Below are positions 36,701 to 46,849 of a stretch of 64,000 bases of DNA, in pieces. Each line of letters starts with the position of its first letter. Position 1 is the first letter of the stretch. The notes below the pieces were generated by a model. The model was not told the DNA's origin, ran no database searches, and saw only the letters and a list, made by a program, of their open reading frames with translations. The DNA comes from Erythrophleum ivorense. Taxonomy: Eukaryota > Streptophyta > Magnoliopsida > Fabales > Fabaceae. A program made the translations under genes and the position numbers. The stretch is from assembly GCA_026724425.1 (NCBI GenBank), contig JAIUCV010000103.1:3194936-3258935 (forward strand), read 5' to 3'.

Positions 36701-38485
36701 GTCTGTGGCTGGGCTTGTTGTTGAATATTTGATGATGGCTTCAGCTGGCCATCTGTGAGTATCACAATAAACAAGGTAAGGAATACAAATGATGCAGGAA
36801 TCAACCCAGCTCTAGTTCAACAGGAAAATTTAATGGTGATTTTACTAGCAGTCTAATTCAAATAAAAGATGGAAAAAAACAAAATAAGGAAGACCCAACT
36901 GCAACTTCAACATTATACACTTCACCTTGATTTACACCAGCTGTCTGCACACTTGGAGGTGAATCCTGAGATATGCAGTGAAGTTAAGGATTAAAACAGT
37001 CAAATAAACACAGAAGTGAGAATCAGTTGGATGGATTGTACATAAACAAATGAAAATAGTAGTGCAGAAAAATTAGTATCCTGATCAATCAACTAGCTTA
37101 CCGGCACACGGCGAAAAGCTTCATCTATCTCCTCCTTTGTGAGGCCCTTCTTTTCTAGGAAAGATCGCCTGTAGATGACAGGGGAACCTTTAACTTTTGG
37201 GTGTGACAGAAATTTCACAGCATTCTGTACTTGTTCCTCCCGCATTGGCTGTGGGTTCACAAAGACTGATGTTGTTGAACTCTGTTTAACAGACTCTCCT
37301 GTGGCATTTTGCTGATCTACATTTGTTGGTTGCACAATTTCAGCACCTAAACCTCAAAAAGGAGAACCAATAATTCAATTTTATCATAGCCAAAACATTA
37401 TAACTTACAACTTATCTGAAACACTCTGCCAGCACATCCAATCAGGCATGAAAAAATTCAACAGGACACAATAGGAGACAATGAGGAGGAAACTGACTTT
37501 TAAATTATCAGAAGAGGTGTCTTTCATACAGAAACCGTTTTTGAAAATAAACTAAAGCATCAGCTTGATTATGTTTGTTAAACATGCTTTAGAAAGTTCG
37601 ATTTTGTTTCATTCTTAAAAGATTAGTGTAATACATAGGAGATCATACATAAAATTAATTCAGATTTTTCCTCAAACTTTCTTGTAAGCCAGGGACCAAT
37701 CTAAAATGACAAGCATATGGAGTAGCCTAGTCCTTCATATCAAGCCCCCTAGTTAAAGAAACGCAAATACAGGAGGCATTTACTCATTCCACGTTGTCTA
37801 AAGCAGATGCAGATTGTCTGTCTCCAACCCATATCTTCCTCTTTTTCCACACAATGAGAAAATGGCACTCCAACTTTAACGCAGTGAAAAAGATAACTGC
37901 TCTTCGTTAATTGAATAAAAGTAGAAGTTAGTGGTTGGCATCCTTCCTGAACCTATGCAGACTAATTCTCCAAGCTAAACCTTTTTCTTTCTCCAAGAAC
38001 AGCAGTAAACAAAGTTTGTTAGCGTGTCATACCGAGTCGAGGAGAAGCAATTTAAACAATAGTGAAAGAAATTGATTGGTTCACAAGTAAATTTGATAAG
38101 CCCAATGTGGGGACACGAAATTTGATAGTGAGCAATATTATTCGATTAACAGTGTGATGGCTAAGGCTAACATGAAGAAAATTTAATGAGAAGTTCAATT
38201 CTATCTCGTAAAGGAATTTCTACAAAAATATGTTGACCAAAAAAGAAAAAAAAAAATAAAAAAGGTTCTCTACAACGTTAAGTAGAATTTGGACTCATGA
38301 CAATTCTTGTTGCAAGTTAGGATCATGAGAAAAACCAAATAGAAAGCCGGTATTGAGACTATGATAAGCTACATAAAGGGTCTCAGACCTAAAAAAGCTG
38401 GAATTAGCTAAATGTTTCATTTCACACCTGGGTTTTCAAGTTTGTCATCAGTAGCATTGGGAGGAGCATCCGATTGGCTGGTCAT
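27781..38485 (-). CDS. PEX14: peroxin 14, peroxisomal membrane docking protein, 12 exons
   Basis: PEX14 docks cargo-loaded PEX5 at the peroxisome membrane for matrix protein import. Exons: 38485-38428, 37346-37102, 36965-36926, 36752-36562, 36358-36169, 35953-35864, 35443-35385, 35252-35210, 35130-35063, 29414-29373, 29118-29047, 28284-27781. Phases join to 533 aa. The Pex14_N domain is at about 54-101 (REEQVQNAVKFLSHPKVKG.., ending EEIDEAFRRVP). The membrane segment is HALVAVGLLAASGAGTAVLI (about 158-177). An Ala-rich coiled-coil region is at about 200-275 and a conserved proline patch RSWVPPQPPPIAMAEA starts at 453. Order and length match Arabidopsis PEX14/PED2. Oddities: a 45-bp in-frame duplication in exon 12, a 5.65-kb intron 9 filled by a retrotransposon, and an exon 7 acceptor chosen on frame because the residue-conserving site lacks AG. 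Confidence 0.95.
28141..28230 (-). repeat. in-frame 45-bp tandem duplication in PEX14 exon 12
   Basis: Two 45-bp units (28186-28230 and 28141-28185) encode GEDLISKAQDTIRSN (residues 384-398) and GEDLISKARGTIQSN (399-413). They differ at a few bases, so the copy is not an assembly artefact of identical reads. It extends the variable linker before the conserved proline patch. Confidence 0.9.
29757..30088 (-). repeat. 3' LTR of copia element 2
   Basis: 332 bp, bounded by TG and CA and directly followed by the polypurine tract on the inside. It aligns along its whole length with 34593-34922, with scattered substitutions. Confidence 0.92.
33710..34391. mobile_element. hAT-like non-autonomous element nested in copia element 2 gag
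   Basis: A 682-bp insertion splits gag. ATCATGAC occurs at 33702-33709 and again at 34392-34399, an 8-bp target duplication typical of hAT transposons. The ends are imperfect inverted repeats sharing CCTGATCA: AGAACCTGATCACAGG on the left and TAGGCCTGATCATGG read inward from the right. Sub-terminal GGGCCAGGC and AGGCCCAGC-like stretches near both ends are inverted, and the centre is AT-rich. No transposase is encoded. Confidence 0.82.
34593..34922 (-). repeat. 5' LTR of copia element 2
   Basis: 330 bp with TG..CA ends, next to the primer-binding site at 34581-34591. Divergence from the 3' LTR is a modest scatter of substitutions and small indels, so the insertion is old but not ancient. Confidence 0.92.
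35363..35379. repeat. (TG)n tract beside the PEX14 exon 7 donor
   Basis: On the minus strand this is an (AC)n run beginning six bases after the exon 7 boundary at 35385, right behind the GT donor. Confidence 0.85.
36009..36165. repeat. 78-bp tandem duplication abutting the PEX14 exon 5 donor
   Basis: Units 36009-36086 and 36087-36165 are nearly identical, each containing AAGCATAAGTGGGG, a C5-A10 run, ATCTACAAAATTTTAT and GCACAATTGA. Unit 2 ends directly beside the donor GT at 36168-36167. At the unit 1/unit 2 junction the equivalent bases read ATCAGTTT instead of GTCAGTTT, so no second donor was created or retained. Confidence 0.88.
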
Positions 38486-38770
38486 GTTCACCTCCTAGTT
38501 CTAAATTCCTGAACAAGAGAAATCATTAGAGGAAAGAAATTGAACTGCAGAAGCTAGAGAGAATGAGAAGCAAAGATGTTATTTCTCACCGGAGCTGACG
38601 GAGAGGTCAACGGAAAAGGATTCCGATCAATAAAGAAGGGAATAGAAGCAAAGATGGGGTCTTGCTCACCTCGAAGCGCATCCACTACGAAAGACGCCAA
38701 AACGATGCGGATAAGTCCACATTTTGAGTAACAACACATCACTCGTGCTTTCGTGTCTCGCGCCTCGCGC
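38486..38770 (-). other. PEX14 5' UTR with a short intron
   Basis: A donor CTCCG/GTGAGAAAT at 38590/38589 and an acceptor CTTGTTCAG/GAATTTAG at 38509/38508 predict an 81-bp UTR intron 23 bp upstream of the ATG. Further upstream, a TCGCGCC unit is repeated about three times at 38757-38778, and GATATAAGG (about 38795-38787) could act as a TATA element. Confidence 0.5.
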
Positions 38771-39476
38771 CTCGCGCCGCTTACGCCTTATATCTCTATC
38801 TTTGTGGTGTCTCAGCCTCTCAAACTTTTCTACCTTTTTTTTTTAAATATAAGAGTGAACTCTATTTTTTATTAAATATCTTGGTAATCTCCCCAAGAGC
38901 CTTGGCACATTTAGATGTGTTCTTCCAGTTTAGGAAGTTTTCAACTCGAATTAATTTAATGAGAATGGATTGAGAGAATTTGCCACTCAATCTGAACCAA
39001 TGCAATTCATGCTAATAGGGGTTGGCCTTTTTTTTTTTTAAGTGTTCTAACAAACATAGATGTACAGTGAAGTAGAAGTCAAGCTTTTACTTGATTTAGC
39101 ACAATGAGAATTTATGTGAGATGCAGTGTGTGTTTAAAAAAATAATAAAACATCTAAAATTATAGTTTATAATTTATAAGATATAAAAATTATAATTTGT
39201 TATTTTAACTAAAATTATGATTTTAAATTTCTTATTATTTTTTCAAACACACACGTAATATAATTGAAGCCTCTAGTCTCCGCTTTCTCCAAAATGCCCT
39301 ATCACTTCATGGGAATTTCTGACAAGGTGTCGCTGCCCGTTGAAGAACGGAGGGATGGTTGAAGAGTGAAGTTGAAAGCTAGATTGGAAGTCCTTCTTAA
39401 ACGGGCCAAACGCTTGAGTTAGGTCAAAATCTGGCCAACTCAACTCATAAAAACCTCTTACACATGGGATGATAAA

Positions 39477-39525
<49 letters not shown>
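39477..39525. repeat. (AT)n(AG)n compound microsatellite
   Basis: About eleven AT units followed by about thirteen AG units. Confidence 0.92.
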
Positions 39526-41342
39526 TTACAAAAATGACAGGTTGGGCAATTTGGTTCAAGTTGCATTCCATTTTCTCAACCTGCATCTTAACATACTAAT
39601 AGTGGGTTCAAATAATCTTGAACCAAACTGACTGACCTAGCAACCTAATTGTACAAGCTAAGTTGATTTTGCCAAGTCATCTCTGAACAACTTCCACTTC
39701 AATTTAAGTATTAGGAGATTTTGATAATTATGGTAGCATAGTTATGCCTTTTTTGCTTTGAATCAATATATATATACATATTTTTGTTCCTCACAAAGTT
39801 TTTGTTTTTTAGGTAAATCAAAGGGGCACTAAGGCCCAAAAGATTTTTCACATGAAGTTGTTGTTGGATTTTAGAGAAAAATATTTTATGATGTCATCAA
39901 ATTAAAATAATAAAATACTTTCTTGACGTATTACATGTGACTATTTTATCTAAATTTCAGAAATAATTTACAATAATTCTTTTGGAGTCTTAATTTGTTT
40001 TCAATTCTTCCGTACGGTTTGGTTTCTGGGATATTAAACCAAGAACGCGTAAAGAGATCATATTCTAGCAGTGTTTCAAGAAAACAATAGCTTAACTGCT
40101 CCAGTTTCTTGTTAGGCAAAGACGACGGAATGTATCTTCTTGTCTTTTAAATTTTTTTTACTTATTATTTGTTGCTTTTCATAAATAAAAATAAGATAAA
40201 AACAAGACAAATGTACATGCTGTAAACACCAACAACTAACTAGTAAAAAAATTTTAGAAACTAAATCATTAATTTTTAAAATTGAAAAATTAAATGGTTG
40301 AAATATATATCTTTTAAGACTAAATTGAACATTTTCATCAAAAATATAATTTATCTCTAGGCAGTTTCATGGTTCAATTGAATCGCACAGTGATTTGGGT
40401 AAAATTTGGTTTAGCTGCGAAAGGCAATCTCATTGAGGTTTATAATGAAGGCTATGAGTTATCTGAAGAATGCAAATTCTATGATGAAGTGTAACACGAA
40501 ACGATTGCCATTGCCAATTACTCGACCATTCAAAATGTAATGAAGCAAAAATGTCGAATTGTGCAGGAGGTGTTGAATATCTCTGGTAATTGCAATACTT
40601 GCAGTCGCTGACATGTCCATGCGTTGAAAGAGAAATGGAAAAGATCGACTTAACATTCGTCATTTGCTAAAAGAGATTACACACCACGTTAATGATCATT
40701 AACTTAAATTTGTCAGAATATTTTAATTAAATTAAAATTGCAAATGAATTAATATTAATTAATTATTGGACCATTTGACAAATTATATTTTAATAATATT
40801 AAATAATTAAATCATTTAGTTAGTATCATTAAAAAAGATTGAGTAATATGATAGTACAGTTTATAATAACACACAATGTTGATGAATCATTAAACTACGG
40901 ACCTTAATTTATAGTCAATTTTTGAGTCGGTTGTGATTTTATTATTACATAAATATATATTATAATAACTTAACTTATAGAAACTAGTAAACTTTTAACT
41001 TGTGAAGCAAGTAACTTTGTATTTGTGAGAAAAGTAACATTTTGTTTGTAAGACGAGTATACTATTACTATATATATGTACATTCTTCTTAATTTATTAA
41101 AAAAAACCTGTGGCTAAATAAATTGTAACTCTCTTTATTTCTTTTCTCCCATTAAATTTTTTTTTTGGGGTATTTGATTAACTCAATAAATAAATTCAAG
41201 TGTAATTTCAGATAAAATTTAAAATCTTATATTTTAATCTCCCATACAATTGTTAGCAGAGAAGCATAATCTGTAATTAGTTTTTATTATTTTATAATGG
41301 TATATGAATGCTAACACTATCTCTTAGGAGAGGGCTAAAAGA

Positions 41343-41366
41343 ATATATATATATATATATATATAT
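41343..41366. repeat. (AT)n microsatellite
   Basis: Twelve AT units, immediately upstream of a TTTTGCAG sequence that resembles a splice acceptor. Confidence 0.9.
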
Positions 41367-44300
41367 TAATTGGATGGTATTTTGCAGGTTTGCGTAGAGA
41401 GAGATCCCAATAAAGTGGAGGAAAAGATGCTAAACAATAACAACAAGGAGAAGGAGCCAAGGGCAAAGGCGAAGACAGAACACAACGAAGAGAAATGAAA
41501 CACAGAACATTTCATAAATGTGATGCATGGGATGGGAGGGATTTTGAAAGTGAGACAAGTCGTAGGTTGTAACATCAATGATGAATCCATCAGAAAAAGC
41601 TAAAGCGACCCGACCTCACGTGTAAAAAAGAAGGACTGATTAATTCTAAAATTGGGGTTCCTAGGATGACATTTTTCGACCTAGCATACAATCCTCAAGC
41701 TTTTTAATCTGCTTTATTCTGGAGATGTCATGTTCAACCTTTCTAACGTTGCTTTCTACTTTCTCTTGTTTTAACCATAGTTATCGAATCCCGATGATCA
41801 TTGATTCAATTGAGGTTTTGATTCCTTCGTATAATGGTCAAATTACTAATTAAATTAATTCAACCTGTAAAATAATTAAAATATATATAAAAATAATTTA
41901 AATAAAGAGCTATCATTCTAAAATTCAAAAAGTAATAAATTAACACATTTTTAAATCATAACAAAATGCATATTCAATATAAACAACAACTTTAAATTTT
42001 GAAGTGAACAAATCAAAATAAAGACAGCATGAACTGTGGATCTTTTTAGATGAGGATTTGTTGGAAGTATACAATGAAGTAGGGATAGTTTTTCTTATCA
42101 ACAAAATAAAAAGGTTAATGCATTTCAGACACTTCAACAAATTCTCAGTTCAAAGTAAATTGCAAACTATGAATGTAAGTTTGCAAACTGTGAGCACATC
42201 AACCCCCAAATGCATGCCTTAAGAGAGCAATTCGCTTCAAAGATGGATGCTACACTTCACCTATATATAATTAAAAAAAAATGTGACAACGAAATTCTAA
42301 ATAAAAAACGCAATTAGCAATTCTGTATTAGGTTGCACATAAAATGTAGAGTTTGAATGGGTATTCCTATTTAATTGGATTAACCAGTTCAGATGAGTCA
42401 GTGGGTCACCAAAAACTTGCCGATTCAAAGCGATTCGTTCTAGTTTGATTGTAAAAGATGATCCTTTGAAGCACGTGGACTAGGCTGGGGAGCATCGATC
42501 AAGGTTTGATAACTATAGCTATAACTTTTAACGTAGAGCTTCGAGCTCGGTTGATTTAGAGGTTTTTTATTTAAAGACAAAAAAAAAAGATAAAATAAAA
42601 TTTGATAACTCATACTTTAGCTTATTCTACTGGGGTTTATGTTTAAATTGAGTATATTGTTATCTTGTGATACCATTATCTTAACTTCTTTATGGAATTC
42701 ATTAAAATTTGTCACAGCTTTTTAGTTTTTTTTTTTTATAAAATTTCTAATTTTCTATGCCTGAAAGATCAAAATTCCACCATTGGTGAATTGAAATCTC
42801 AAATTTGATAAATGGAGTTCCCAATGTAATTCCCAATTTTGTCATAAATTCTTAATTTCCTATGTATTAAAGATTAAAATATTTTTCTAGCTAATTAGAA
42901 TCTCAAATTCAACACATATAAGATAATATCTCTTAAATTTTGCCCTTAAGATAGAGAATGTTTAATTGGATCTCCATTTTGACCTATATTTTTTATTTTT
43001 TTAAGAAATTTTTAATTTTCTATGTAATGAAAAATAAAATTTCTTATTTGACCAATCAAAAAGCAATATTTGACGCACAAAACACAATATTTTTTCTAAA
43101 TTTTATACCATGACAAAATTTCTAATTATATCCAAATTTAAAATTTTCATGTGAAATCTATAATTTTGTTAGATATTTACGAATTAAATTCTTTTTTTAA
43201 GATTGAATTTGGCCAAACTATTAGAGATGAAATTAAGGTAAATTGGGGGCAATTTTTTGGGCTAGGTGACATCTACGTGATATTTTTTGTCAAAAAATCA
43301 ACAGAAAAAATACTACATGATATTGAAATTCTAACGATTTAAATCCTAAACTACACAAATTATAAACTTTTAATTATATGATATATATAATACCAAACTA
43401 TGTTTGGGCCAATGTATTTACGCAATTTAACTCAAGTCAAATTGACAGAGTTTATTCAAGTCAAACAATTCAAATGCTGATCGGGTTGGATTTTATAGAA
43501 ATGTTATATATTTTGTTTTTTCTGAGTAAAACAGTATAATAAAATTTTTTAGGTGGAACAATATTGTTTTGTTATATGTTTTAATTAACTTTATTTCATG
43601 TAAAAAATTTAAAATATATAGCATAGCCAATTCGCTAATTGGGTTGAATTTATACCTCAAAATTTGTAAAACCCGTAAATTAAATTGACTTTTATCAAAC
43701 TAATTAAGAATTTTATGATTTAACACATTAATTACACAATTCTGCCAATCAAAATTAAGAGTTTAATATAGTTGTGAGTTACGCCAAAATGATCAAATTC
43801 CGGAATCGATTCCATACAATATACACCAGAAATCATGGTGGATCCTTTTTTAAGGTAAATTATACTAACTTTTTATTTAATATACAAATGAAATGACGGT
43901 GCTTTAAAAATGGTACTTAATTTTTCTCTAATTTATGTTTTATTAATAAAACTAATCTTTTACATACTACTCAAAGTTGAGCTGTGTGCACAATGCATGA
44001 GAATCCAAAAAATAAAGAAGAAATGTGTTTAAAAAAAGAGAGAAAACATAAATAAAAAAATGTCTTGTCAAAGTGGGTTCCATATTAAAAAAATAATAAA
44101 AAAGTTATAATCAGTGGTAGAAAAACTCAGTTTTATTATAAATATAAAAGTGTTTTCTTAAATAAAATTACATAATTATCTTTGTTGTCATATTAAAAAT
44201 AGAATTACAATCTCATAAAACTTAACATCAACTTAATCATTTTTATTATCAATTTAAAAATCAAATTACAATCTCATATTTTACAAAATGTTAACTTATT

Positions 44301-44523
44301 TCATAAAATATTAATTGAAGAAAAAATTTCTACAATATATATTACAATGCCAAAAAAATAAAGTGTGATTTTTTAAATAAAAATGAGATTAAATATATAC
44401 CTTTAACCAAATTTTTTATATAAAATTAGCTTAATTTATTCAATTATTTTCCGGTCCATTGGCTATTTCAAACCTGACACCAAGATGGATTATGCATTCA
44501 AACTTTTAGGCTTTTTTTTTTTG

Positions 44524-44711
44524 CCCTAAATTATAGGAATGAAGAATAAAATTATAATTAGGAGATAAAAAATTATAACTATAAAAAAATTACTTTTGAA
44601 AAATTTTAACTTATAGCATAATTAAAATCTTTTAAAAGTAATTTTTTTAACAGTTATAACTTTTAATCTTTTAGTTGTCATTTTTATTTTCATTCCTATA
44701 ATTTGGGACCC
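44524..44711. repeat. 188-bp snap-back palindrome (MITE-like)
   Basis: The left arm begins CCCTAAATTATAGGAATGAA and the right arm, read on the minus strand from 44711, gives CCCAAATTATAGGAATGAAA. Pairing continues inward for about 80 bp through TTATAACT and AAAAAAATTACTTTT to a short central loop. This is the cleanest foldback in the window. It is non-coding. Confidence 0.72.
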
Positions 44712-45660
44712 AAAACTTTAAATTTAAAAAAAAAAATCAAAGGGCTAAATGCATCCCTCACAATCGTCCGTGCAACTACAGGGGCCTGCTTTCAATTTCA
44801 TGCACTGTCTCTCCTTTTTAGTTTAAATTGATGTGTTAGAAACAGTAGTTTTACATTAATATTTTTATGGTTATTATAATTATTAATTTAATATAAATAA
44901 AAAATAAATATATTATTAATTTCTAAAAAATGTGTGCTTCAATTATTTGATATTTGAATATTATTTTTCTATAATTTAGTTTTAAAAATATTTTTATTCA
45001 TTTGGTACTCATTAGTTCCTTGACTATATATATTTGTTTTGGTTTTTACTAATAAATGGCTAATAAGTAATAAGTAAAAAAATTTTAAAAATTGAATCAT
45101 GTAAAGTAAAATTAAAGAATTAAAAAATATTTTTAAGGATTAAATTAATATTTTTTAAAATAAAAAATTGTTTAAAATAAACATTATGAATTTGATTTTT
45201 AATATAATTACACAACCTATGCGCCGTTTGAGCCCTTCATGTTCACAATAGGACTTGTGGGAAAATGTGCACTAAAGCGACTTGTTTGGGAGACAGAAAA
45301 ATAGACATTACAATAATTGCCCACGTGGTTCAAGTTTGAAATAATGATATAAAACTATCAACATACAACATCTAATTAAGAAATAAAAATATAAAATCTT
45401 TATCTCCCATTAACTACATTTTTTTATCGTTAATTCATAGTTATGTATTACAAACATAGATAAACCTACGGCATACAATGACCCTTTAAATACTGGCTTG
45501 TTCCGTGAGCCATCTAGTTACTAGTATACATAATCACAGCCATGCCACGCATGCAAGGAATGTGGAAAAAGAATTCACGTGCAGTTTGGAGGAACAAATA
45601 ATAATAGACCCAAAATCATTACTAAGGTAATTTGCAAAAAGGTTTAATAATTTACATAAT

Positions 45661-46508
45661 TTACAAGGCAGCCCAATCAAGGTCAACAAAACAGTCATGA
45701 AAAGGCTCTGTGAAGGAAGAAGGATAGAGGTTAAGTCCATTGTCGGCAAACCAAAAGGTATTCTCAAAATCATTATCACTCATAATCATTTCATACACGC
45801 TTGTGAAATCTTTCGCCATTAAAGAGCTATCCTGAAAATACTTTTCAATTTCACCTTTCTCGCTACAATTTGAAGCTCCCTTAAAAGAATTTGATGGAAT
45901 ATTGGAAGCAATATTGTTTGGTTCAGTAGGGAGCAGCTTTGGAGATTGAGACACTTTGATCTTTCCCTTCTTATTAACACCCAGCTTTCTGCTCAAATGA
46001 GTGTTCCAATAGTTCTTCACTTGGTTGTCTGTCCTCCCTGGCACCCTCCCTGCTATCAAAGACCACCTTAAAGGTAACAAATTAGAACAATTCATCAGTT
46101 CACGTATAGCTGAAGTTTAATAATTCACTAGTTTTTCTTAATTATATTTGCAATTTATAGAAGATACACAAAAGTTTCTGACTAACCACACATCACTATA
46201 AATCTATAATTATATTAGGCTAACTGTTAATTATTATAATATGTTAACATTATAATATAGTTGATGATATGTGTATATATATATAAAGAGTGAAATATGA
46301 GGAAGGAAAGAGAAGAGACCTATTTCCAAGGAGATTGTGGAGGCGAATAATAAGGTCGTCTTCTTCTTCTGAGAAATCTCCACGCTTCACATTTGGACTC
46401 AGATAGTTCATCCACCTCAGTCTGCAACTCTTGCCGCATCTCTTCAACCCTATACCGGCGAAATATTACATTTTAATTTGTGGCCATTTTTAATTTCTCT
46501 TGGAAATG

Positions 46509-46574
<66 letters not shown>

Positions 46575-46702
46575 GTATGTATACCTGTGAGTTTAGCGAT
46601 ACGATTCCACTTCCCCACTCCATGCTCCTTCACGTACGCCATTAAAATTTTGTCTTCCTGGGAATTCCACAGCCCCTTCTTATATTCATGTCCACCTTCC
46701 AT
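45661..46702 (-). CDS. R2R3-MYB transcription factor, WER/GL1/MYB82 type, 3 exons
   Basis: DNA-binding transcription factor of 217 aa. Exons: 46702-46585, 46449-46320, 46066-45661, all GT..AG. R2 has the Trp triplet at 12, 32 and 52; R3 has Phe65 in place of the first Trp (normal for plants), then Trp84 and Trp103. Residues 71-90 fit the bHLH-interaction signature [DE]Lx2[RK]x3Lx6Lx3R (D71, L72, R75, L79, L86, R90), so it can be expected to join a MYB-bHLH-WD40 complex. GLKRCGKSCRLRWMNYLSPNVKRGDFSEEE and VPGRTDNQVKNYWNTHLSRKLG are closest to the WEREWOLF, GLABRA1 and MYB82 group that controls epidermal hairs. Length and intron positions agree with that group. The exact orthologue is not certain. 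A TATA box lies about 130 bp upstream. Intron 1 holds a long compound microsatellite at the donor. Confidence 0.92.
46509..46583. repeat. compound (GT)n(AT)n(GTAT)n microsatellite in MYB intron 1
   Basis: About 13 GT units, 13 AT units and five GTAT units. On the minus strand it starts at the GT donor of exon 1 (46584-46583), so the whole first half of the 135-bp intron is repeat. Confidence 0.93.
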
Positions 46703-46828
46703 TGTTATTGCTAGAAGGAGATGTTCTTAACTAGTGTGCTATTGCCTGTATGTTTCTCAAGAAAGTTAAAAAGAAAGAGGATTTTGAATCGCAGGCTTTT
46801 CGACGGAGAAGTTACTATACACGGTGTG

Positions 46829-46836
46829 TTTATATA
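46829..46836 (-). promoter_or_regulatory. TATA box of the MYB gene
   Basis: On the minus strand CTATATAAACA lies about 130 bp upstream of the MYB ATG at 46702, at a normal promoter distance. Confidence 0.6.
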
Positions 46837-46849
46837 GTTGAGGACTACT

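Larger units (their letters stand above)
38771..45660. other. AT-rich intergenic region
   Basis: I find no confident gene in these 6.9 kb. Some protein-like pieces occur: about 40430-40660 on either strand, and an exon-like segment at 41388-41498 (+). Neither belongs to a family I recognise. Microsatellites and a snap-back palindrome are listed separately. Confidence 0.5.

Noticed and set aside
40430..40663. Two overlapping minus-strand frames
   Set aside because: Both are unlike known proteins; neither has gene structure.
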